Below are positions 18,094-27,387 of a stretch of 64,000 nucleotides of DNA, piece by piece. The stretch comes from G963676655 sp963676655. Lineage in GTDB: Bacteria > Verrucomicrobiota > Lentisphaeria > Victivallales > Victivallaceae. The stretch spans positions 2,604,001 through 2,668,000 of the forward strand of contig CAXXKX010000003.1 in the NCBI GenBank assembly GCA_963676655.2, in the 5' to 3' direction. The notes under the pieces were generated by a model. It was not told the DNA's origin and made no database searches. It saw only the letters and a program-made list of their open reading frames with translations. The translations under genes and the position numbers were made by a program. How positions within the stretch are numbered: position 1 is the stretch's first letter; each line of letters begins with the position of its first letter.

Positions 18094-19034
18094 TGATCAT
18101 GCCTTCGGCAAATCGCTTACGACTTGTAAACAGTTCCGGGGAATTACGCCCATTCAGCAGTGACGAATTATGTCTGAACATTTTGCGGAGTTTTCTGTCC
18201 GCCGGGCTTAGGGAAGAAAGCTGGGTTGCCGAAGATTTGGCATTGGCGGTTGAATATACCCTGGAACGTGGAAATCGGGAATCCGGCATATATTCCGATT
18301 CAGAGCTCAATGCAATGGTTGTTAAGGTGCTTGAGCAAACAGGCTATCCGGAGGTTGCAACAAGGTTCAGTACTGACTCTAATGTGGCTGTTGTTAAAAT
18401 ACAGCCTACTCGCGAAACACTGCGTCCAATTCTTCGAAGGCATTTAGCGGTTAAACCTGAAACGGCAGATAAATTAGCTGAAAAAACCATTAGAGCCTGC
18501 GGGTTATTAGGATTCGATGCGATTACACCTGTTTTAGCAGTGGAGATGGCGAGAGCTTTGTATGAAAGAATTGAACAAGCAATGCCGGAACCGGCTCAAA
18601 CTCAATCCGTGCGCGGAAGCACTCCTTATTTGATTTCTCCAGAAGAATTATTGGAAGCGTTGCCTGATTTTTCAAAACAAATGATTGAGGACGGATCGCT
18701 AACCGTATATGGAGTGAGCCGAATGTTTCCTTCTCTTCGAATAAAATGCAATTACGAACAATTAGCGCTGGAACTTGGGCTTGAGCCGCCAATTACGGAA
18801 ATGATGTTATTGCCTGCTCTCGATAGGGTTGCCCGGGCCATAGATGAAGTAGTTTTGATAACCGAAAAAAAATCCGGTAATGCCAGCCTGCCGTTAATTC
18901 TCGAGTTGGAACGTCCGGATGATTTTGCGGAAACCTGGTTGGATATTTATGGGGAAAGTGGAATTGAGGCTTTAGCGCCTTTGACTAATAGTCTGATTGA
19001 TATGCTGGAACATTCTCCTTTCAAAATCATATAG
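18090..19034 (+). CDS. ATP-cone-like protein of unknown function coupled to nrdR
   Basis: 314 residues. Residues about 10 to 95 look like an ATP-cone: LRLVNSSGELRPFSSDEL, then LCLNILRSFLSAGL, a long helix, SELNAMVVKVLEQTGYPEVATRFS. The remainder (acidic, helical, with LRPILRRHLAVKPETADKLA and a C-terminal LPLILELERP) has no motif I recognise and no ribonucleotide reductase catalytic residues. The ATG overlaps the nrdR stop and GGGGA lies just upstream, so translation is coupled. ATG codons at 18093 and 18099 are alternative starts. Inference: a nucleotide-sensing partner of NrdR or a degenerated reductase N-terminus. Confidence 0.6.
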   Translation: MMIMPSANRLRLVNSSGELRPFSSDELCLNILRSFLSAGLREESWVAEDLALAVEYTLERGNRESGIYSDSELNAMVVKVLEQTGYPEVATRFSTDSNVAVVKIQPTRETLRPILRRHLAVKPETADKLAEKTIRACGLLGFDAITPVLAVEMARALYERIEQAMPEPAQTQSVRGSTPYLISPEELLEALPDFSKQMIEDGSLTVYGVSRMFPSLRIKCNYEQLALELGLEPPITEMMLLPALDRVARAIDEVVLITEKKSGNASLPLILELERPDDFAETWLDIYGESGIEALAPLTNSLIDMLEHSPFKII

Positions 19035-19103
19035 TTTTTTGATTTTTTCCGTATTAAGGTGTAGATTAAAGTAATATAGAATATAGTATTACAGGCTGAC
19101 ACC

Positions 19104-19904
19104 ATGATTATGTTATATTGTTTTACCGGGACAGGAAATTCACTGGCTACGGCTCGACAACTGACTGAGTTGCTTGATGATGATTGCCGTATTGAATTAA
19201 TGCCTGATTTACTCAAGCAGCATATTATCGAGCCGGAATCCAATAAAATAGGTTTGGTTTTTCCGGTTTATGCCTGGAGTATGCCAAAACTTGTTAAACG
19301 CTTTGTTCGAAGGTTATTTATTGCCGATGACAGCTATGTTTTTGCTGTTTATACCAGCGGCGGATCTCCCGGGGCAACAGGTATGCATTTAAATAAATTG
19401 CTCAATCAAAAGAAGTCAGGTCTAAATGCCGGGTTTAACGTAACAATGCCGAGCAACTACACTCCGTTCGGATTACTTTCGGAGGAAAAATGCAAGTCCG
19501 TATTATCGGAAGCTGAGAGCAAAATAGAAAAAATTGCCCGTCTGGTTAATTCGCAAGTGAACAACCATATCGAGAGAACACGGTTTTTCTGGCCTTTGGC
19601 ATCTCTGATCAACCCAATGTTTATGTCTCAGCTGAACAATCAAAAGTCAAAATTCAATGTGAATGCCTCATGTTGTTCATGCGGAATGTGTGAAAAGGTT
19701 TGTCCGAACGAGAATATAAGGCTGGAAAACGGTAAACCATCCTGGTCCGGAAATTGTGATTTATGTCTGGCTTGTTTGCATTGGTGTCCAGTGGCAGCGA
19801 TCGAGTACGGACGTGCAAGTCGTAACGGGAGGCGCTATCATCATCCTGATATAAATGTCTATGACTTGATTGCTCCGGATAAACGTCGCAAGAAAATTCA
19901 TTAA
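19104..19904 (+). CDS. EFR1-type flavodoxin/ferredoxin fusion
   Basis: 266 residues. The N-terminal half is flavodoxin-like, with the phosphate-binding loop YCFTGTGNSLATA and VFPVYAWSMPKLVKRFV. The C-terminal half has two 4Fe-4S clusters: CCSCGMCEKVCPNENI and CDLCLACLHWCPVAAI. This arrangement is that of the EFR1 family of soluble electron carriers found in anaerobes. It follows the ATP-cone gene by 69 bp. A specific redox partner cannot be named. Confidence 0.87.
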   Translation: MIMLYCFTGTGNSLATARQLTELLDDDCRIELMPDLLKQHIIEPESNKIGLVFPVYAWSMPKLVKRFVRRLFIADDSYVFAVYTSGGSPGATGMHLNKLLNQKKSGLNAGFNVTMPSNYTPFGLLSEEKCKSVLSEAESKIEKIARLVNSQVNNHIERTRFFWPLASLINPMFMSQLNNQKSKFNVNASCCSCGMCEKVCPNENIRLENGKPSWSGNCDLCLACLHWCPVAAIEYGRASRNGRRYHHPDINVYDLIAPDKRRKKIH

Positions 19905-20016
19905 TCTAGTGAATTATTATCTGTAAGATGTTGTATTTAAATGTATTGTAATTAAATATTAAATCACATATTGGTTATTATATTGATTAAATAAAGTTAT
20001 AAATCCCAAAGATTAA

Positions 20017-23000
20017 TCAGTAGCCCAGAAGGATTTTTTCAGCTATGCCGTTGCGGCAGTGTATGTCGAACAAAGTGACAAATGAGCCATCAGGAAGAAG
20101 GGCGACCCGGCGAAACAGGATGTTGTCATTAAATGATGCCGGACGCCATTTGCCGCGCAGGGCCAGAGTGAGCTTAACTCCTTGCAGATAGAGTGAATCC
20201 ATGTACTCGCCATCCATTAATTTGAAATTTTTATATTCGCGTAAATAGGAATCATTTCCGAAGCCAGGGCCAAAGTTCGGAACCGCAGCGCTCAAGCTAA
20301 GCTTACCATCATGAGTTTCTTGCAGCATAATCAAGCTTGGACGGGATGTTGCGTATAGTGGTCCCGGCATTTTATCGGATTTTTCAAATACAACATAGCC
20401 GGTTGTTTGACTCAACCGATCGCAAAGTATGTGAGCTTTGCAGTTTTTCTGCAAGATGCTATAATATGGTTTAGACGATTTCTGAACCTCAACAAAATCA
20501 ACCATTTTCCGCGTGTCAGCACCAATTACGACACAATATTGATACCCTTTATTGTCCGGTGAAGTTCCATGATCAAAGTAGGCTAATTCAGTATTTCCGC
20601 TGGTTTTAACATAAAATGGCGCGGTTCTGACGGCTTTTGCTCCGGGATTAATTCCTCTATGGATCTTAATCATATCGTTTCCAGCCGGGATGTAGTAGCC
20701 ATTAGTATTTTTATCGACTAAAATCACTTCTCCTTTTATGGTCTTTTTAATTGGAAAAGCTCTTTTGCAATCCGGGTCCGAGCAAACAAATTTCTCTTGC
20801 TCTTCAGGAATCAAAACATGTTGAAACAAGGTCGTAATCGTTTTATGGTCTGAATCGTTATTTTGTATTCCACTACCCAAAACAACGATTCGGTTGTTGA
20901 AGAAAAAATAACTCTTTCTGGCCTTGAATGATTCATCATAACCTGAATGTTCAATTAGTCGTTTAAACTCCCGTTCCCCGTACCAGCTGCGTGGTGGACC
21001 GGTTCGGGAAGGGACTGTTTCGTGCAGTTTCAGGCCGAAAATACCGTTGCCGTTAAGCGAGCAACCTAACGCGAAGTTTTCATCATATGGAGCGCCTTCT
21101 TCGACCACAAAATGAGTAACCAGCTTTTCCGGCGGCAGTACCCGGGTTGTCGTACCGGGTAAGTAGTTCCAGTTCCAGCCTTCATCAAACACCAAGCCGG
21201 ATGCCGTTTGCGATACAGGGCGGAACTTGGCCGGTTCGGTGACCAGCATCAGGATACCGTAATTGGTATAACGGGCCAGAGCGGATTCCCAACCCCAGCT
21301 GGAATAGCTCTCGTAACTTAAAAAATCTTTGCGTTGTCCACGGACCGCAGCCAACCAGTTATCGCGCCGATGGAAACTTGCGACTGCGTACGGCAGAGAC
21401 AGATTCCCTTCCGGTTTATCCGGTTTAACGTTGCGGGACGCGAATTCCGCATAGTTTTGGTCTTTCATCGGGTCAGAATTATATACCCGGGTATAGTACA
21501 TATAAATTCCGGCCATCAGCGGGTCAAAAGTCGCGCCGGTTTCATGATCTGCGAGTTTCGCCATTATCGCGTAGGTGTTGATTAACGACTTTATTCGGGC
21601 ATCATGAGCTGGCCAACGCCCATTAAAAAAGAACGGCCAGGCGTCAAAGTTCGTAAAAAAGTGCATGTTCCACAGAAATTTCCGAATTATTTTGTCCATT
21701 GCCACTGACTCAAAATCTGAACCGTTTAATAGCGCCACGCATTCAACCAATGGTGGAATTGCCGGGATCACATAACCAGAATAGGGCTGGTTATGATGAT
21801 AAAAACAGCCGTCAGGTTTGATCTCGCCATAACCCTGAGCCGATAAGGTTAGCCAGCGTTGCAACGCTTTCAAGTCGGCATATTTCTGTTTTGGGTTGTC
21901 TGATGTCAGGATAATGCAAAGACGAGCCAATAATTCGGTATTGGCGACATCCATATTAAATTTGGGGTACAGAGCGTAAAAGTTTTTTACTCCCAGAGCT
22001 CTGCGTAAACATTTTAACAGCGGTTGGAATTTACCGGCTTGCTGCAATTCTTTTTTCATTAAAATCAATGGTTGACAGTAGACCTCGCGAATTCCGTAAC
22101 CGGCCAGATGTCCAACATGACGGTTCTGTTCGACAAAATGGTCACAGAGATCGAAAAACATCTGTTTCAGCGGTTGTTTGACAGCTGGCCTTTTTTCTCT
22201 ATGATATGCGTTGGCGAGAGCTAATGCTTCGTTCCAGTATTCGGCTACCTGGTTTCGATTAATTGAGCGGCCGGATATAGAGCTGCCTTTACATTTTATT
22301 TGCCATTTCGCAAAATTTTTACGTAAATTCTGAAGTTGTTTATCGGTCAGGTTTTGTGATTTCAGACTTTTCCGGTAACGTGTCAGATATGAACTTGATA
22401 TTTTTCCCATTTGGTTAATGATATCAGGAGACAACACTTTGGGAACATTTGGCTGCCAATCATAATTTCTGTTAAAAGAATTTGCTGCATATATCCAGGG
22501 GGCCTGTTTAGTTGGTTGCACCTGTCTGGCGTCAAGTTTATCGTTGGTTCGGAGCAGGTCGATCCATACTTTTCCGCTGTTTCCGGTTGCGGTCACAGTC
22601 AAGGTGTCGGCGTCGACTTTGGGAAATTCCGGCATGTCCCGCCCATACAGCGCGGCAAACCGGTACCAGCCCTTAAAATTCAGCGAGAGAGAAAAGCGGC
22701 AATCAATTCGCTTACCTTTACCGATTGAGAATTCCAGCGACCCAGCCTGTGGTCTTTCGCAGTAGACCCAAAATGACAGTGCACTAAGTTTATTGACCGT
22801 TTCCCAGTTAAATTCCTTTTTCCAGTTTTTTCCGGTAAGGAATTGAAATGATGAAGGATCGGTCAGTTTGATCGAAGCCTCCGGGGTATTCCAGCTCCAG
22901 CAAAGTGATTTTGTGTCCGTGATATTTTTCTCGGTCCGGTAAAAAGTATCACTGAGCTTAATGTTTGATCCGTTACTGGCGGATAACCCTTGCGGCATTT

Positions 23001-23148
23001 GTGAGAAGCTGTAGACCTGAAATGGTCCGTTGTTCAGCTTTTCGATTTCAAATGGTGCAAGATCCGGATCATAAACCCCGGTTCGACTTTGACATCCTGC
23101 AACAGTAAGAATAACAATTGCCAGTACCAATAATTTGGATAAATTCAT
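20017..23148 (-). CDS. PL8-family polysaccharide lyase (chondroitinase ABC-like), lipoprotein
   Basis: 1043 residues. The N-terminus is a lipoprotein signal (VLAIVILTVAGC). An N-terminal beta-sandwich of about 230 residues is followed by an alpha/alpha toroid and C-terminal beta domains, as in chondroitin ABC lyases. Catalytic-type residues are visible: His about 451/452 and Tyr about 456 or 459 in FYHHNQPYSGY, Arg about 511 in FNGRWPAH, and a Glu in WGWESALARYTNYG. EGWNWNYLPGTTTRVLP matches the conserved PL8 'GW-W-N-PGTT' motif. The enzyme should cleave uronic-acid-containing glycosaminoglycan-like chains by elimination. It stands alone and its substrate (chondroitin, hyaluronan or other) is not deducible. 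Confidence 0.82.
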   Translation of the reverse strand: MNLSKLLVLAIVILTVAGCQSRTGVYDPDLAPFEIEKLNNGPFQVYSFSQMPQGLSASNGSNIKLSDTFYRTEKNITDTKSLCWSWNTPEASIKLTDPSSFQFLTGKNWKKEFNWETVNKLSALSFWVYCERPQAGSLEFSIGKGKRIDCRFSLSLNFKGWYRFAALYGRDMPEFPKVDADTLTVTATGNSGKVWIDLLRTNDKLDARQVQPTKQAPWIYAANSFNRNYDWQPNVPKVLSPDIINQMGKISSSYLTRYRKSLKSQNLTDKQLQNLRKNFAKWQIKCKGSSISGRSINRNQVAEYWNEALALANAYHREKRPAVKQPLKQMFFDLCDHFVEQNRHVGHLAGYGIREVYCQPLILMKKELQQAGKFQPLLKCLRRALGVKNFYALYPKFNMDVANTELLARLCIILTSDNPKQKYADLKALQRWLTLSAQGYGEIKPDGCFYHHNQPYSGYVIPAIPPLVECVALLNGSDFESVAMDKIIRKFLWNMHFFTNFDAWPFFFNGRWPAHDARIKSLINTYAIMAKLADHETGATFDPLMAGIYMYYTRVYNSDPMKDQNYAEFASRNVKPDKPEGNLSLPYAVASFHRRDNWLAAVRGQRKDFLSYESYSSWGWESALARYTNYGILMLVTEPAKFRPVSQTASGLVFDEGWNWNYLPGTTTRVLPPEKLVTHFVVEEGAPYDENFALGCSLNGNGIFGLKLHETVPSRTGPPRSWYGEREFKRLIEHSGYDESFKARKSYFFFNNRIVVLGSGIQNNDSDHKTITTLFQHVLIPEEQEKFVCSDPDCKRAFPIKKTIKGEVILVDKNTNGYYIPAGNDMIKIHRGINPGAKAVRTAPFYVKTSGNTELAYFDHGTSPDNKGYQYCVVIGADTRKMVDFVEVQKSSKPYYSILQKNCKAHILCDRLSQTTGYVVFEKSDKMPGPLYATSRPSLIMLQETHDGKLSLSAAVPNFGPGFGNDSYLREYKNFKLMDGEYMDSLYLQGVKLTLALRGKWRPASFNDNILFRRVALLPDGSFVTLFDIHCRNGIAEKILLGY

Positions 23149-23527
23149 AATTCAGGCCTGCTAAAATTATTTTTCGACGCAAGACAATATAAGCCGGGCA
23201 AAGGACAATACAAATTACGTGAAAAAATATCACGATATAAACCGCACCGCAGTTGAAAAATACAAGATTTTGCAATGCAGTAAGAATTTATTAATTGATC
23301 GGCATAAATATAATATTATATCATTACTTGCTTTTTTGAAATAATGTAATAGGTTAATAGTAAGCTACTTATATATTATAACGTGCAAGTCTTAATTTGT
23401 CTTGATCAATAAATATCCCTGGAAAATCGGCGAATATATAATACAAACCGTAAGAATAAATATCACGACATAAAAAAGGGACCGGTTTATGGCCGGTCCC
23501 TGATGTTACAGATTGAAACAGGAATAA
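23149..23527. other. Gene-free stretch between the PL8 gene and hpf
   Basis: AT-rich. It contains the hpf operon terminator (23472-23500) and two 35-bp imperfect copies at 23207-23241 and 23440-23474 that share AATACAAA and AAATATCACGA. The first also has a CGTGA/TCACG inverted repeat (23218-23234). No small gene was seen. Confidence 0.5.
23472..23500 (-). terminator. Rho-independent terminator of the LPS/hpf operon
   Basis: On the minus strand an 8-bp perfect stem (GGGACCGG / CCGGTCCC) with a 7-base loop is followed directly by six U. It lies 28 bp after the hpf stop. Confidence 0.9.
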
Positions 23528-23890
23528 TTATTCCTGAACCTCCAGAACTTCACCTTCTTCGGCTTCTTCAGCCAGGAAGTCGTTAATGTCGATTCCACGG
23601 TGATGGTCCTGTTTTTTATCTAGATATCTGGCAACTTGAACTTCGAACTTATGCAAAGCCGAATCAATTGCTTCATATATATCATAAGTTTCGGCTGCGG
23701 CTTCAATATCATGACCCTTAATTGCCGCAATAAATTCGACCTTATACCTGGTCTTTTCCAGTTCGAGAATCACTCGGACACTGGTAACTTTCAACGGCTT
23801 TTCGGCGAAAATGGCGATAACGTCATTTTCGATTCTGGTTTTCATTTCAGGGGTTACGTCGAAGTGTCTTCCGCTGATGATAATCTGCAT
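23528..23890 (-). CDS. hpf: Ribosome hibernation promoting factor (HPF/RaiA family, short form)
   Basis: 120 residues. The N-terminal domain MQIIISGRHFDVTPEMKTRIEND and KVEFIAAIKGHDIEAAAETYDIYEAIDSA match the HPF/YfiA fold. The tail is acidic (FLAEEAEEGEVLEVQE) and there is no C-terminal dimerisation domain. It binds the 30S decoding region in stationary phase. AGGAGG sits before the ATG. Its place at the end of a kds-lpt operon mirrors the proteobacterial lptB-rpoN-hpf order, except that rpoN is missing. Confidence 0.92.
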   Translation of the reverse strand: MQIIISGRHFDVTPEMKTRIENDVIAIFAEKPLKVTSVRVILELEKTRYKVEFIAAIKGHDIEAAAETYDIYEAIDSALHKFEVQVARYLDKKQDHHRGIDINDFLAEEAEEGEVLEVQE

Positions 23891-23927
23891 TTGACTCCTC
23901 CTGTGGTTAGAGATTTAACGGTTATGA

Positions 23928-24677
23928 CTACATCGTGAACGCCGGCCCGAGATAAACTTCGCGGGCTTTTTCGTCGTTTACAAGATAGTCCTTGGTTCCC
24001 TGGACCAGTATCTCTCCCTGGCTCATCAAATAAGCGCGATCCACTACAGCAAGTGTTTCGCGGACATTGTGATCAGTGATCAGGATTCCCAGTCCAAGTG
24101 CCTTTAGTTGTCCAATAATTTGCTGAACGTCGTAAACGGCGATCGGGTCGACGCCGCTAAACGGCTCATCCAGCATAATAAACGACGGATTCGTAACTAA
24201 CGCGCGGGTGATTTCCAGACGCCGCCGTTCCCCTCCACTGAGGGTCATGGCTTTCTGTTTGCGTAATCTGGTCAGTTCAAGTTCTTCCAGCAATTCCTCG
24301 AGGCGACGCTTACGTTCTTTCCGGGTAATTGCCAAAGTCTCCAAAATGGCCATAATATTCTGTTCTACCGTAAGTTTTCGGAAGATTGAAGGCTCCTGGG
24401 CCAGATAGCCCATACCGAGCCGGGCACGCTTATACATCGGCATCCTGGTAATATCAACCCCGCTAAAAGTGATTTTTCCTTGACCTTTATCAGGGCTGAT
24501 CAGTCCCATAATCATGTAAAAACTGGTAGTTTTTCCAGCTCCGTTGGGGCCCAGAAGCCCAACAACTTCACCAGGGCGAACATTGATTGAAACGCCCTTT
24601 ACTACAGATTTTCCATGGTAGGTTTTCATCAGGCCGGTTGCGTTAAGCAACAGGTCTTTAGTATCATTATCACTCAT
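23928..24677 (-). CDS. lptB: LPS export ABC transporter ATP-binding protein
   Basis: 249 residues. Walker A is GLLGPNGAGKTTSFYMIMG, the signature is TLSGGERRRLEI, Walker B is SFIMLDEPFSGVDPIA and the switch His is in LITDHNVRETL. ARLGMGYLAQEPSIFRKLTVEQNI is characteristic of LptB. It powers LPS extraction from the inner membrane with LptF/LptG, which are not in the window. It lies between the LptC/LptA-like gene and hpf. Confidence 0.95.
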   Translation of the reverse strand: MSDNDTKDLLLNATGLMKTYHGKSVVKGVSINVRPGEVVGLLGPNGAGKTTSFYMIMGLISPDKGQGKITFSGVDITRMPMYKRARLGMGYLAQEPSIFRKLTVEQNIMAILETLAITRKERKRRLEELLEELELTRLRKQKAMTLSGGERRRLEITRALVTNPSFIMLDEPFSGVDPIAVYDVQQIIGQLKALGLGILITDHNVRETLAVVDRAYLMSQGEILVQGTKDYLVNDEKAREVYLGPAFTM

Positions 24678-24861
24678 TATTAGTGGTCGAATCCTTTCTT
24701 AATAATAATATACACGCAAAAGAATGAAAAGTCACCCGCAACTTTAAAAAAATATTTGCGCATAATAACCCGGAACGCGCAATATCAGCCAAAAGACTTT
24801 GCAATAAAGCAACTTACATTATTGAATGGCGCGAACGTCAAACTCCAAAAAAATGCTAAAG

Positions 24862-27387
24862 TTATTTAAGCAGGCGTTTGAGGTTCATTTCCTCCACTTT
24901 CGGGTTATGGAACTTAACTTCACCTGTGTCCAGAAACAGGAATATCTTGTCCGCTCTAACCGAGTTGTTGCCGTCGGAGACTCTCGGTTCATCCTCGGAC
25001 ATGACGACATTCTGCTTTTTGACATCGTAAACCGCGAGGCCGCCGGATACTTTCTGGGACCTTTTCCGTCCGGTATCCGCATCAACTTCGCGTCGGGTGA
25101 TGATGACATGTTTCCGGCAGATTATCTTTTCAAGTTCCTTGCCCTGGCCCAACGATATGCGTTCAGGGACCTCGCCGTCTTCGTATTCAGCCGGTTTCGA
25201 GCCTGGGGCGGCAGGTTTTGTATAAATTTCCATTTTATCACATTCTAGCTTGGCCCGGGACTCGTCAACCTTGACGTTTCCGATCAGTTCGGAATAGTCT
25301 TTGATCAAATTAAGATTTGCTTTGTCGCAATCCACGATTATTTCACCGAGCGGCTGCTTCATCGGATCATCAGATTTGTCTGCTTTTTCAGCCGACTTGC
25401 CGGAATCAGTTTTCTGTTTTTTGAGGACCATATGGACGCTGTCGCGGCAAATGACCTGACTGACCTCCCGACCGCCACTGCTCATCAAGCTGTCTTCTCC
25501 CTGAACTTTTTTGCCGGTTCGATCAACAAACCTGAGTTCCATGTATTGACAATCAACAGTACCGCGGGTTTCCGCCGCCTTGACGTTGCCGGTACAAACT
25601 ATTTTATCGATTTTCTTGTTTGAGTCAAGCTTCGGATCTTGCTGCAACAAGGATACATTTCGTGCTTTCTTCTCGTTTTTCCCTGATGACAGCAGGAATA
25701 TTTCCAGTTTATCGCATTGCAGCTTCATCCGCGGATCTTTCAGATCGACGTTGCCTTGAAATTCCAACCGGTTGCCACCGTAATCAAGGTCGGCGTTATC
25801 CGAAGTCATGATAGACTGAATTTTCTTTTGTCCGGAGGTCTTTCCTTTTCCCTGGCGGCTTTGAGTGTTTATTGCAATACGACTGTTTCCTTTTGTCTTC
25901 AGGCGTTCTTCAGCCAGATTGACATCGATCTTGTCTCCTCTCAACGAATCTTCCCCGCGAACAATCTGAGGATTGTTGCCGGAAAGCGCAATGACATTCT
26001 TTTTGAGATCAAACACCGCTTTGTTTGCGGATGCTTTCTGTTGGACATACGGTCCGGAGCTGACGACTTTACGGGACATTTTAACATCCCCGAGGCAGGT
26101 GATTTCCTTGATCTCTTTTTTTGCTTGCACGCCGCCGATGGAATTTTTGACGATCCCGCTTTCCGCCGGACCGGTTTTTTCACCAAGTTTGATGTTGACA
26201 TTATCGCAGGATACGTCCACAACCGGGTCGTTCAGTTTTACGTTGCCGGTCAGGCCAATTAAATTTTTGCTCAGATCGGCATCGACGCGTTCGCAGGTAA
26301 CTACCGACCGTTTATTCGCCAGTGAGGCCGGTTTGTAGCGACCATTATCCTTGACAACGGTTGAAACCTGGCAATTTCTCTCTACCAGCATTCGTTCGGA
26401 ATTCCGCCAGATTGTAATTTTTTTGCCGATAACTGAATCGGTGCCGCTGACAATTCTCGGGTTGTTTCCGGTTAAAGTAATGCTTTCGTCGGCAAAATTG
26501 TATACTGCTTTATCGGCATATGCCCGTTGGAGTCCGTTTTTTTGTTCTTCCGCTTTTGTCTGTTTACGGGTGGCTACTACGTTTTTCTCACAGACGATAC
26601 GGTCAAGTTCACGGTTGCCGCCGCTTTTCTTCAGAATATCGGCGTTACTGTCGCTAGCTTTAATGGCAACTGTCGTTTTACGTTTGGTTTTCTCTTGCGG
26701 TTTCTGTTTAAGATGCAGGGTTATCTTGTCGCAAGTAAGGGTAGCCTGTTTGTCGTCTACTGTGACATGGCCGGTAACAACCACAAAATTATGCTCCAGA
26801 TCGATCGTCATTTGATCGGCGGTGATCTTAACGTCAGAGCGCCCCATCGGGATTTTGCTGTCTTTAATTGGCGAACTTTTGGTATCGGCCTTTTTCCCTT
26901 TAATTACCATCACTACATTCTGATGAATCTTAATCTTTTTGGTCACGAATGAAGCGTCAAAGCCTATGCCGTTCAGGTCAAGATAGGGGGAGCGCAGAAT
27001 GATTTTTTCGGTGCCGTTGACTTTTCTGGTCGTCTGGTCAATATTGGCGGATGGCGAAGTAATGATGCCGTCGGAATGCGGAAAACGCTGCCAGAACTCG
27101 TCTATTTCTTTTTGCGGCGCCCCGAGTTTGTATAATACCGCTTTGTCGACTCGACGGATTTTATCCAGGTCATACTGCCGCTTGATAATGTCTATTTTGA
27201 CATTGTGGAGCTGAAAATCAGCCCCGGCCCGGGTGCTTTTTTCGCAATAGGCAATTGCCTGCAGCTGATCTTTGTTGTAAATCGGCATCCGCATGCCGCC
27301 TAGTTTAACGCTGCCGAAGTCACGCCGTGAGGCAGCGCCGCAGATCAGACAAAGCGGTAACAGGATAATCGTGCCCAGCTTTTTCAT
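24862..27387 (-). CDS. LptC/LptA-like multi-repeat LPS-transport protein
   Basis: About 841 residues. A signal peptide (MKKLGTIILLPLCLICGAAS) is followed by an LptC-like region (to about residue 150, ending in LRSPYLDLNGIGFDASF). After that come many OstA/LptA-type segments, such as ITADQMTIDLEHNFVVVTGHV, VTCERVDADLSKNLIGLTGNV, SDNADLDYGGNRLEFQGNV and DCDKANLNLIKDYSELIGNV. They alternate with 'A-K-A-V-Y ... G-N-N-P-R-I' segments, making roughly eight strands-of-jellyroll units. LptA is normally about 180 residues. The ATG at 27387 overlaps the kdsC stop (ATGA), with GGAAAGG upstream; a longer start at 27417 is less likely. By position it takes the place of lptC and lptA between kdsC and lptB. 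Confidence 0.82.
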   Translation of the reverse strand: MKKLGTIILLPLCLICGAASRRDFGSVKLGGMRMPIYNKDQLQAIAYCEKSTRAGADFQLHNVKIDIIKRQYDLDKIRRVDKAVLYKLGAPQKEIDEFWQRFPHSDGIITSPSANIDQTTRKVNGTEKIILRSPYLDLNGIGFDASFVTKKIKIHQNVVMVIKGKKADTKSSPIKDSKIPMGRSDVKITADQMTIDLEHNFVVVTGHVTVDDKQATLTCDKITLHLKQKPQEKTKRKTTVAIKASDSNADILKKSGGNRELDRIVCEKNVVATRKQTKAEEQKNGLQRAYADKAVYNFADESITLTGNNPRIVSGTDSVIGKKITIWRNSERMLVERNCQVSTVVKDNGRYKPASLANKRSVVTCERVDADLSKNLIGLTGNVKLNDPVVDVSCDNVNIKLGEKTGPAESGIVKNSIGGVQAKKEIKEITCLGDVKMSRKVVSSGPYVQQKASANKAVFDLKKNVIALSGNNPQIVRGEDSLRGDKIDVNLAEERLKTKGNSRIAINTQSRQGKGKTSGQKKIQSIMTSDNADLDYGGNRLEFQGNVDLKDPRMKLQCDKLEIFLLSSGKNEKKARNVSLLQQDPKLDSNKKIDKIVCTGNVKAAETRGTVDCQYMELRFVDRTGKKVQGEDSLMSSGGREVSQVICRDSVHMVLKKQKTDSGKSAEKADKSDDPMKQPLGEIIVDCDKANLNLIKDYSELIGNVKVDESRAKLECDKMEIYTKPAAPGSKPAEYEDGEVPERISLGQGKELEKIICRKHVIITRREVDADTGRKRSQKVSGGLAVYDVKKQNVVMSEDEPRVSDGNNSVRADKIFLFLDTGEVKFHNPKVEEMNLKRLLK

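Noticed and set aside
25717..26262. 181-codon frame opposite the LptC/LptA-like gene
   Set aside because: Shadow of a repeat-rich coding region; the minus strand has signal peptide and repeated LptA-like motifs.
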